Below, piece after piece: positions 20,438 to 29,213 of a stretch of 29,213 nt of DNA. Both the position numbers and the translations under genes were made by a program. The notes beneath the pieces were generated by a model, which was not told the origin of the DNA, ran no database searches, and worked only from the letters and a program-made list of their open reading frames with translations. Each line of letters opens with the position of its first letter. Positions within the stretch are counted from its first letter, which is position 1. The DNA comes from Pleurotus ostreatus/Saccharomyces cerevisiae fusant (taxonomy: Eukaryota > Opisthokonta): NCBI GenBank assembly GCA_024196135.1, contig JAMQCK010000308.1, forward strand, positions 1-29,213, in the 5' to 3' direction.

Positions 20438-21003
20438 ATGACCTCCACGCCCACCAGCGCCATGCCCGCCTCGCGCTCTGCCCTCCTTAGCGCCGCCGAG
20501 AAGTTCTGCACGGCCTTCGCCTCCAACACCCCGCCCGACGAGCTAGTGGGGTACTTCTCCACGCTCTACCAGCCGACGGCGCTCGAACATGGCGAGCCCG
20601 CGCTTGCGCCCTTCATCGGGAGGCCCTTCGTCGGATTGCCCGCCGTGCTGAAGTACTTCGAGCTCCTCGCGAGCCTGCTCACCTACGAAAACATGGACTT
20701 CTCGAGCTTCGTCGTCGACCCGGAGGTGCGAAGGGTGGCGTGCCGAGGGCGCGCGGTGTTCAAGTGGCTAAGCACGGGGGAGAGCTGGGACGAGACGTTC
20801 GCGTACATCATCGATTTCGACGAGGGCCTGAAGGTTACGGACTACCAGGTGTGGGCGGATTCGGGGGCTGCGTATCTGGCTAGCCAGGGAAAGTTGAACG
20901 AGGTCAGGGAGAAGGTGCGTATAGTGGATGGATGGATGATCGGGCCGATGGCTGATACTCAACTTAGGCGCCCAAGGTCGAAGCAGGACAGAAGAGTCCA
21001 TGA
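20438..21003 (+). CDS. NTF2/SnoaL-like fold protein
   Basis: Two exons, 20438-20914 and 20968-21003, with a 53-base intron; 170 residues. After an Ala/Ser/Thr-rich start, residues from about 12 on begin with a long helix (LLSAAEKFCTAFASNTPPDE), then FSTLYQPTALEHGEP. GRPFVGLPAVLKYFELLASL follows, and later the strands VRRVACRGRAVFKWL, SWDETFAYIIDFDEG and KVTDYQVWADSG. This helix then curved-sheet order, with G-x-x-A-(V/I)-xx-YF, is typical of SnoaL/NTF2-like cone folds, which include small enzymes and binding proteins. The closest matches I can think of are uncharacterised fungal proteins, so I assign a fold and no reaction. The splice adds a short basic tail (APKVEAGQKSP), while the unspliced frame would run to 21058. 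The first ATG in good context is used, and a later methionine is at residue 9. Confidence 0.82.
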
Positions 21004-24000
21004 AGCGGATATTCATGAGATTGACCATGTATTGAGGTGCCTTGTATATCAGGTATGACCCGGTCCTATCCTTCTTGCCAGGTGCTTATCGAACGACGTC
21101 AGTCCATTTACTCCAACTGTACTCTACGCATGGTGTGCTACCCTGTATGCTTTGAAAGCCCAGTTCTTCCGCCCGGACACAGCTCGTCATTCTCGAGCCC
21201 ACGTTCCACAAATGCCCGCACGTTCTCTAGTGTTCCGACAGCTCGGGGAAGCTCGCGAAGGCGAGGGCTTCCGGTTCGAAGCGCAAGCCGCCTGCTACCA
21301 GGGCAGACAAAGTTCATCAGCTATCGGAAGATCGTCCGTCTCTCTCGGCTGGCGTATCTCTTCCTCCAGTCTACCGGTGTGTCCCATGTTCTCTCTAGCT
21401 GAACCTTGTCAGCGCACGAGAACTTTAACCTTGGTACTCGAAGGGAGGCATGCTCGATTGACCAAGGAAGCCACGCAGTTTCGACTGAGGACCAGAAAGA
21501 TGCATGTATGCGACTCCGCGATGATTGGATGGACGGATGGAATGTGGCGCGTTGGATAGGGCTTCTTCGTCCGACCGCATACCGTGCTCAGGCCTTCAGG
21601 CGCACCTGGTCATTGTACCCACTCCGAAGAACATCGGAGTACGACGCCCGGCCAGAAGGTGAGAGTATCGATTCTCGCGTTCACGGCGTTCTGATTCTAC
21701 CGTGGCGCGCTTGTTGAACACCTTTCCCGCAGAACGATACCTCAGGGTGCTCGATGGGCCTCAAGAGCACGGCGGTGGCGCGCATGTGTCCTCTCGCCAC
21801 AGAATACAGTTCGCTCACCTTCGGACGCACATCCCGTGATCCGCTGCGTTCATTAACTTGGTGGAGCGTACCGCAATCGTACTGCGCGCGTGTCCCGCGA
21901 CGCTATCGCGTGCGATATCGCAAGATGGCCGGAGAAGCTCGAGGTTGCGAATACAGAAGCCGGGCGTCGCGAAGAGAGAAGTTGGCGTCTATGGGCGGCT
22001 CCGAGCGACGCGGCTCACCTGTGGCCGACTTCCTCGTCAGCGGCCGGTGTCACGGTGCGCGTCAGCAGGCGGCCTGTTTGCGAGCGGATTGCTTACTTGT
22101 TGAAGACGGTCCAGCTCATCAGCGCAAAGCTTCCTCGTCAGCGGGTGCCTTCTTCGTTAGCGGCGCTTCTGTTCATCAACAACGATAGCCAGCCATCGGC
22201 GGACGACCGCACATCAACGTTCAACATCGGCCGGTGGGTATTCGCCACCTCGCCAGTACCCACATACCTCATTCCGTGTATAGGCAGCTGTGCTCTACAG
22301 AGGCATACTCTTCGGTCGCACTGGGAAAGGCTCCCGTTATGGAACCCTCGTGATGGCTGGGCGTCGACGCGGATAGGCCGTCCCCACGGCAGTGGCCCCG
22401 TTCATTGTCCATGGGTCCGTGCCGCGCATTCAATGCTCGGTCTTGGGCTCGCGGAACCCGTCTCGCATACTTTGGTGTGGGTCCCATCCGCGTTCATGGA
22501 ACCATCTCGACGTCGATAGCTGTGCGCTGCGCGTGGATCAGCTATGCCCAGCGCCGATGGCGCTGCCCCATGACGCCCTGTTGCCACCAATCGGCGGTGA
22601 AGATAGGTCGACCCCGCGTCGATAGGCGCCTTCTGCGTTTATCGTGGGTTAGGACGGCCGTCTTGTACCAGATTATCTTGAGGCGGTACGCGGGTCGGGG
22701 TGGTTCGTCGAGCGCGATGCTACAGTCGATTCGCAGGGCGCGGGACGTGATCCATTCACTATGCAGCTCGATAGTCGGGCGAACGACCTGGATTAGGACA
22801 GCTCCGGGTTGGTCTGGGGACGCGGCTGAAGATGGCGGTGAGCTTCTTCAGATCATCATTGACAGTCGAGGCGTCAGTGGAGGCGTGTCCATCTCCTTCC
22901 AAAGTGTAACTGACGTGCTTCGCAGGCATTCCGGTCCTGTTTGCCGCATCGAGATCCTCCTCACGCTCACCTTGCGTTCGTCAAGCGCAGATATTCTCGC
23001 TAGCGACTTCAGCATGCGTACTTTTCAGGTTATCTTCACAAAAACTTGGACTTCAACGAGATATCCCTGCACTTGCTTGTAACACAACGTTGTTTACGAA
23101 ATCAACACATCTCTCGCGAAACATATTCAACCTACGCGGACAATACGCCTCTGCCTCCGCCGACTGTACGCCTTCTATCCCCGCGGACGAAGCTCATAGC
23201 TGACAGCTGCCACCCACTGTGATTACTCCCGCATCTCGATCTGCGAATCCGTGAGCTTACACGACAGGGTCTGCCATGCAAGGTCTTCTCCGTAAAGACT
23301 ACGTCCCTGTCAAGGAAATTGCCATGTCGCTCGTTGGCGCGCATGTCAGCCTGTCACGGTTGATCTTCCGTGACGACGCGCGCGTGACCGAACACGCCCC
23401 AGGCAGGGTTGACCATTCAACGTGTTGTTCCAGTCAAGCGCGCTCATACCGCACGAAGGCGCCCGTGGAGCGTCCTGCCCGACGCGCACGCACGCCAAGT
23501 CCGCTACGAGCGCTTGCCAACATCGTCGACATTCGGGCTCACCCCAAATTGCCCGCCACGATGATGGGCTTTGCGAATTGTCCACTACGATGATGGCCAC
23601 TGCGATTTATGTGATGGCGCTCAAACTTCCGCGCTCTGTTTATTGGAGTCAAGGGCGTTCATCCATAGGATGCGCGTCGGATGGAAGCCTACGTGCGTGG
23701 AATAATGGAATAACTCGACAGCGAGGGCGGTGATGCGACTCCAGCCTGGCGCGGCGAGAGAACCTCCCAGACCGCTGGCCAAGGGCTCAGAAATCCGACG
23801 CAGGCCCTTGTGGGTACTAAATATCGTCGTGACCCTCGCGCTAGACGGAGAACAATGGCCTTCGCGCGCATGCGCGTCTGCATCTATCAACACGCGCGTA
23901 GGCTGCATTTATCAGTATGATCACCCTTTCGGCCTACTCTATCAAGCTTCTCAGATATGCATTCATCCCTCTTCGGGCTCGACGCACGCTATAGGTCTTC

Positions 24001-26208
24001 TTTCGAGCGCGCTTGAATGTGTATCGCGCGCCTGGACGTGCATCTCGCGCTTGGACCCATACCATACTGGAGGTAACTCGGACCCTCTCGGACTCTGCAC
24101 GCGTTATGCCCGAGCCTACCACGCTCAACGCGATCTCCCCGAGCGCCTAGAGGCCCGACTGCTCGCGCGGTGCGCGGACTCGACGCACACCGCGCGAGAC
24201 CGTGCGCTGTCCGAATGGACCTCCAAGGACTTTCGGACTTCCAAGTTCGGCGAGGGCGCTGCGCTCAGCACCCTTCAGCTTCCGGTCTATGGTGCAGATA
24301 TCCGTGATGCATTCAGAAAAATTGAACGACAAGCAAAAGGGTCACTGAATGGGCGGAAAGTAGAAGAACGAATTGGATCGACAGGTACTGAATAGACGGA
24401 TCGCAGGAGGAATGGGCGGAAGGGCGCGATATCCGTCGAGCGCCCATTCCCAGATCGACGCGGGGCGCGCGATGAAGGGTGGGCGCGCGTCGACAGCCAG
24501 CCGGTGCTTGGACGCATGCGCATCGCACCGGTGCTTGGACGTCCAGCCCCGGCGCAATGGGTTCGTGGCGTACGCGGATATCTGCCCGCGCCGATGCGTT
24601 GACAGCGCGCAGGCGGGCGCGATGGGAGAATTTTCGCGGGGTGGGTGGATCGGGAGGGCGAGATTGGAGACGAGGCGCACGCGGATGGGAGCCCAGCGCG
24701 CCAATCATCGAAGGCGCGAGCGCGGATTGGAGGCAGGCCCGACCGCGGATTGGAGGAACACGAAGGCGAGTGCTGCCCAGTGTCCATCGCTGATGGTTAT
24801 CCCCCGTGTTCTGAGCAGAACGTGCCATGCCCTATGCTTGGCATTTTGCGCGCGCCCCAGCGTTATTGGCGCACCGGTTACCAGCAGGCGCGAGACTGAA
24901 TACGTTGGCAGGCGGGGGAAGAGACGGGGTGACGTGTCGGATGGAGGGGGTGACGTGCGGGAGGGGCAGCCGCGTCCGCTGGGGGAGACGCTTGTCAACC
25001 CCATCACGTTGGGTGTGGCAGCGCTTGGCCGGCAGGCACGCTTGCTTGGGCGCCTATCACACCTTAGTGGACCTCATGATATGTTGCCGACTCTTTAGCC
25101 TAATAGGCGCGGTGTGGGCTGCCGGTGTGGACATGAAACGCGTCGTGGGAGATGCGAATCTATATTTCATTATGTTTTCCTGCCCGGCGAACAGTCGTGG
25201 CGTAGATGGGAAGGTGAGCAGCGCGGCACTTGCTGGGGTGGAAGTTCGGGACTTGGATGTGCTATGGGTCGCGCTGATTGGTATTTTGTGCCAGAGGGCG
25301 ACGCGGGGCTTGGTCCATGCGGTCAGGACAAGGGGTTCCTAATCGGGAAGTTATTATATGAGATCCGCAAGATCTGTAGCCTGATGGGGATAAGCCGTAC
25401 CCACGCGCGTGCTCCAGACAGAAGATCTGGACGTGGCGGGCTGCGCGACCAGTCTCGGAGAGTGCCTGCTCGCGGCCAACTCGCGGCCATGGAGACAGAG
25501 GCTGAGAGACTGCGCTGCGCGGGCCGAACCTGTGCGCTCGTACCAAGGCAGTCACAAGCGCAGGGCCGTCCTGTGGCAGGCGACCGGATATGGACATGGG
25601 GAACCGAGTGCGGGGCGGACCGGCGCGCCTGAGATGCGAGCTGACTCGTCTCGTCTCTTGCGCCGACGGTCTCCCCAGCGTTCGCGTCGACGCGGAGCAC
25701 GATGGACGTGGCCGGCGGGGAGGCTGGCAGGCGCGCTCGGGGAGATCGTGGGGCGTCCGAGAGGGACGGGCGGGCGTTCCTAAAAGCCAAACAGCCAAAC
25801 AAGGGCCAACAGCCGCCCGAGATATCCTCGACATCTGATCGATCGCCAGATGCAGCCAAGTCAAATGTCGGACAGGCGCAGGTGAGCGTTTATTTAGCGG
25901 GATGAGACCTTGTTTGGCTCTGTCGTCGCTGGCTTGCGACGCCCTCGTCGCCTCTTGCTTCCTGCCACCACCATCGCTGCCGCCGACAAAGGCACACACC
26001 CGACCGCCACTGCCCCGCGCCGATCCTGTCCGCCCTGGCCGAGCCATTATCACCTATTTCAAAACCCGCTGACGCCAATCGAGCAACATCCGCTCTATTA
26101 ATTCGTCCATTACACCCGCAATTTCCTCTCGCTTTCCTCCCGCGGACGCACAAGCACGTCGGCCCTGCCCCGTATCTCGCCCGATCGTGTATCGCCCGGG
26201 CTCCTCAA
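21004..26208. other. Large gene-free interval
   Basis: About 5.2 kb without a gene I can support. Open frames of up to 263 codons occur on both strands, especially in the GC-rich part at 24300-26050, where three or more frames are open at once, as expected from composition. None shows a known domain, and I could not splice them into a sensible protein. Short local repeats occur, for example CCGGTGCTTGGACG twice near 24510-24540 and GCGGATTGGAGG twice near 24722-24755. The first few hundred bases probably hold the 3' end of the NTF2-like gene and the last few hundred the promoter of the zinc-finger gene. Confidence 0.45.
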
Positions 26209-28108
26209 ATGCCTGCCTTCCCGGTCCCTCATCCCGCCCCGCGTGTCGCCCCTCTCCCCAGACCGCAACACCAACACATGTCTTCGCCCTCCAGCCCGAC
26301 ATATCCAACCTTTGGCGGTCGCTCCCCCTACTCTTCGGGTTCCAGCGCCTCCTTCCCCAACGAGGACAGCCCAGGCCCGGACCCCGCATACGAGCCCAGC
26401 GTCCAGCATCACGAAGAGCCCGTCGTCGTCGCTTCCTCCTCCGACTACTCCTACCATCTCGCCGTCCCAGGCATGGCCGTCTACGCCTCCCAGTCTGAAC
26501 TCCAGTACCCTTCGGACGAGCACGACGCCTTCTCTTATCCGACCTCGCTCATGTCGGCGTGGAACACCGACGCCAAGAAGCGCTCCCTTCAACACCATTA
26601 TCCGCAGCAGCAGCAACCGCCTTCGCATTCCCTGCCTGAGCTCGACCGCTCTTACAAGGCGCTGATGGCATATAACCAGCAACAGGCCGCGCAGCAGTCG
26701 TATCAACCGCAGTCCTCCGTCTCTCATCATCTTCCCTCCACTCAGAGCTACTACGAGCTCGACGGCGGCGACTCATGGCAGGCATATCCCTCCAGCCTTG
26801 GTCAACAGCATCTCGTTCAGCAGCAGCATCTTGGACAGCATTATGCGGGTCACGGGTACGCTGCGGTCAAGCAGGAAGAGCCGCCGATGTCTATATCGAG
26901 CCGTGAGTCATATGTCTATGAACGGCGTCCCGCTGTCTTACCCCTGCCGCAGATCAGCAACAGCAACAGCCGCGCGCCGTGCCTCAGTCGATGCACGCTT
27001 ACCAGTCGTCGGCAAACATGCACGCATACTACGATGAACCTCACTCCCAGTCATATCGATCGCACCATGCATCCCATGTCACCATCCCTCCCTCCTTCGA
27101 GCAGCAGTTCGTGCATCTCTCTGACGTCTCACCCGTCGAGTCGTCTGTCTCGCCTGTCGCTGGCATGCAACAGCCGCAGCCCCAATATCCCTCCGATATG
27201 ACTGTCTGCGACCCTCACTTTGTGAGCGGGCGGCGCCAGCGGGAAGAGCGGCATGGTACGGATCGCACGTTGGAGCTGCAGGGCGAGCGTGATGGAGACG
27301 GGGAGGACGACGCCGAAGGGGAAGAAGATGAGAGCAACCGCGGAGATGAGGACATTGATATGGACGGCGATGATGTCGCGGAGCTGGAGGACGATGATGA
27401 GTACGTTATTCGTCGCGGTCGCCGCAATAGCGCGCCCTCCGAAGTCGGCGAATCGCGCAGCCTTCGCTTGCGCTCGACGCCTATGCGCACGGCGGCGGCT
27501 CGATATAACCCCTACGCCTCCGAGTCTGCACCTCTTCGCCCTCGTCGCGCATCCTCCATGACCGCCGCCTCCTCCACCTCCTCGACCGCGACACTCGACG
27601 ACATGTACCTCCCTACCCTCAACGGCCAGCCGGTCACGACTCGCCGCCGACCACGCCCTGCGACGAGCCTTCCCATCCCCGTACCCGTGCCGAATCTGAC
27701 GAAGAAGTCTCGCGGGCGACGCGTACCTACGGCGCCCACTCCAGATAGCGCCCGGCTCGCAACCGTCGTGCGCGCGAACGCGGACGGTCAGCTACAGGGC
27801 GGCGGTCGACGAGGCAGCACGAAGGGCCTGCGCTTGTACACCTGCAAGGTGGCGGGGTGCGGAAAGTGCTTCGCGCGCGGCGAGCACCTCAAGCGGCATG
27901 TGAGGAGCATACATACGCATGAGAAGCGTGAGTCCATCTCCTTCTCTATTGTCAGTCGCCCGTGCTCACGAGTGTCTTAGCGCACAAGTGCCCGTATCCT
28001 GGGTGCGGGAAGGACTTCAGTCGGCACGATAACCTCGGCCAGCATATGCGCGTTCATAAGGACTACGTCCTCCCCAAGGGCGTCAGCCTCAACAGTTTCC
28101 GCGCATAA
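26209..28108 (+). CDS. C2H2 zinc-finger transcription factor, Msn2/Msn4/Seb1 type
   Basis: A nuclear DNA-binding regulator. Exons are 26209-26902, 26953-27927 and 27981-28108; introns are 50 and 53 bases and the product is 598 residues. The N-terminal half is Ser/Pro- and Gln-rich (QQQ runs near residues 125-215), with a VKQE sumoylation-type site at 220-223. An acidic stretch at about 344-382 is rich in Asp and Glu and could activate transcription. Two adjacent fingers close the protein: C529-x4-C534-x12-H547-x4-H552 and C560-x4-C565-x12-H578-x3-H582, joined by a THEKP linker. The signatures ARGEHLKRHVRSIH and FSRHDNLGQHMRVH are those of Msn2/Msn4/Seb1 stress regulators, which bind AGGGG elements. 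That target is family knowledge, not shown here. Intron 2 falls inside the linker, separating the two fingers. A second possible start is the ATG at 26278 (MSSPSSPTYP). Confidence 0.92.
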
Positions 28109-28867
28109 CGGCGCGCGAGCACGTCCAAAGCGACGATGATACCCTGTACTTTTCCCCATGGATTGATGTTATGTTGTTGTACGCCCCTTCACTCTTCTCC
28201 CCCTCGTTTCTTCCCCTCCAAGCATGATCTCAGTTGGGCTGTTGGTGTATGTATTCATCGCGTCGGTGTGTACGTATCCGTTTGGGTCCCTGCGCGTTAC
28301 CTTACCCGCCGTTCCTTTTCACATCTTGCTTACCTTGACCTTCTCTCTTGTTATTCACGACTTTCTTGTAACACATTGCTATACCTTTACGGACGAGTTG
28401 TGAGCTTTTATGGCTCGCTTCTCTACTGCTACTTCGCTACTTGGCTCGCTCGGGACACACGCGTACGGACGTTGCTGTTGTTTGTTTTTGTTGTAGTTCG
28501 TCACCAATGACCCTTGTAGGTCACCGCAATGACTCGATTGTTTATCCTACTGTATAAAGCCTAAATTCCGTACCATACTACTCACAATGAATGGGTTGGG
28601 TCGATCATGAAGGAAAGGAACGGCGCTAGTGTCAAAGGTAGAATGGGATCCGCGTGAACGCCGAGCTTCCTAGTGGTTGACTGTCAACCGGGTTTACGCG
28701 CCGCGACGTATACCGGCCCCCAAGAGGCCCAAGCTCAGGAATCGTCGACATGACGAGACTCGAAGATCGAAAGCGCAATGGAGGTCTCGAATACGGGAAT
28801 ATAACGAACTCACGGGACCAGAACGAGCAGCCGCACAACCGTGATAGAGATACAGTAGAATTTCCTC
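28109..28867. other. Downstream region of the zinc-finger gene
   Basis: The first 400 bases are T- and C-rich with TTGT and TTTT runs, as expected of a fungal 3' untranslated region. A 7-base perfect hairpin with a one-base centre lies at 28675-28689 (GGTTGAC-T-GTCAACC). I see no gene. Short frames on both strands lack domains. Confidence 0.45.
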
Positions 28868-29011
28868 TATGGAATCACCCCCTAAGGAATATCCCCGCTA
28901 CGGAATAGGTTTGGGCGATCTCCCGACGCGGGAGGCGGGGATATTCCAAAATCCCCGTTATCTCATACGGAATAGGGTTGCGTGGCAGTCGCCCAGCCAA
29001 AATATTCCATA
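28868..29011. repeat. Nested inverted-repeat (foldback) sequence
   Basis: The outer ends are inverted copies of TATGGAAT (28868-28875 and 29004-29011). Inside, GGAATATCCCCGC (28886-28898) and its perfect reverse complement (28935-28947) form a 13-base stem. Between those, CTCCCG-ACG-CGGGAG (28920-28934) forms a further hairpin directly abutting the right arm. CGGAATAGG also occurs twice in direct orientation. The nested symmetry in 144 bases suggests a small non-autonomous foldback or MITE-like element, or a structured site. I see no clear target-site duplication. Confidence 0.55.
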
Positions 29012-29213
29012 CCATCGAACCAGTCCGGATGCTGCCCCCTGTTCATGGGTTATGAGTAGCATGCCTAACCACAATCTTACTCTGAGTGCACTGGCTATGC
29101 CTGAACGGCATCCTAAAGGTCATCTGAGAGCTCGGTGTGTCACAAAAAGGACTGATAAATGCCACCGAAAAGCGGAATAAAATATTCAGAATTTCCGAGC
29201 ATTTATTGCCTAT
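29012..29213. other. Right edge
   Basis: I see no gene. The last 60 bases are A+T-rich compared with the rest of the window, and any feature there would continue past the edge. Confidence 0.4.

Noticed and set aside
23730..24395. Plus-strand frame of 221 codons
   Set aside because: It has no recognisable family, no promoter-like context and irregular codon use; judged to be a chance open frame.
25262..26053. Minus-strand frame of 263 codons
   Set aside because: Frames on both strands overlap it, it is rich in Arg/Pro/Ser from composition, and it has no domain or splice logic.

Overview
The window looks like chromosomal DNA of a filamentous basidiomycete, most likely an agaricomycete. It is GC-rich, and its genes are broken by many 44-59 base GT-AG introns. 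Both ribosomal protein genes and the zinc-finger gene read as typical agaricomycete orthologues. F-box genes occur as a local tandem family, a common pattern in this class. I saw no rRNA, tRNA, CRISPR array, autonomous transposon or viral gene.

Layout. 1-5350: no convincing gene, but a large degenerate minisatellite (about 3043-4108) built on a GGCTAAC core. It shows a 124/125-base higher-order period in the middle and six nearly identical 28-base units at its right end. 5590-17760: a locally amplified two-gene cassette. Each full cassette has a plus-strand gene for a long Pro/Ser/Ala-rich protein with a conserved C-terminal domain, facing a minus-strand F-box gene; the stop codons are only 83-84 bases apart. 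Cassette 1 is 5980-9805 and cassette 2 is 11003-15129. A third F-box gene (15816-17761) has no recognisable partner. Exons of 63 and 42 bases at the start of F-box copies 2 and 3 match in length and intron phase, which let me rebuild them by comparing paralogues.

18269-19967: two ribosomal protein genes head to head, eL21 (minus, four exons, 160 residues) and uS4/RPS9 (plus, five exons including a 24-base microexon, 193 residues). They share a 237-base intergenic promoter. 20438-21003: a small NTF2/SnoaL-like protein with one intron. 21004-26208: about 5.2 kb with no gene I can support. 26209-28108: a C2H2 zinc-finger transcription factor of the Msn2/Msn4/Seb1 type, whose two fingers sit on different exons. 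The right end holds a 144-base nested inverted-repeat (foldback) sequence at 28868-29011.

The ribosomal pair, the NTF2-like gene and the zinc-finger gene look like conserved core genes. The cassettes and the minisatellite are the accessory, fast-changing part. The most unusual feature is the co-duplication of two unrelated-looking gene families in fixed convergent order, which suggests linked function or linked 3'-end regulation. That is inference from layout; no biochemical role can be read from the sequence.
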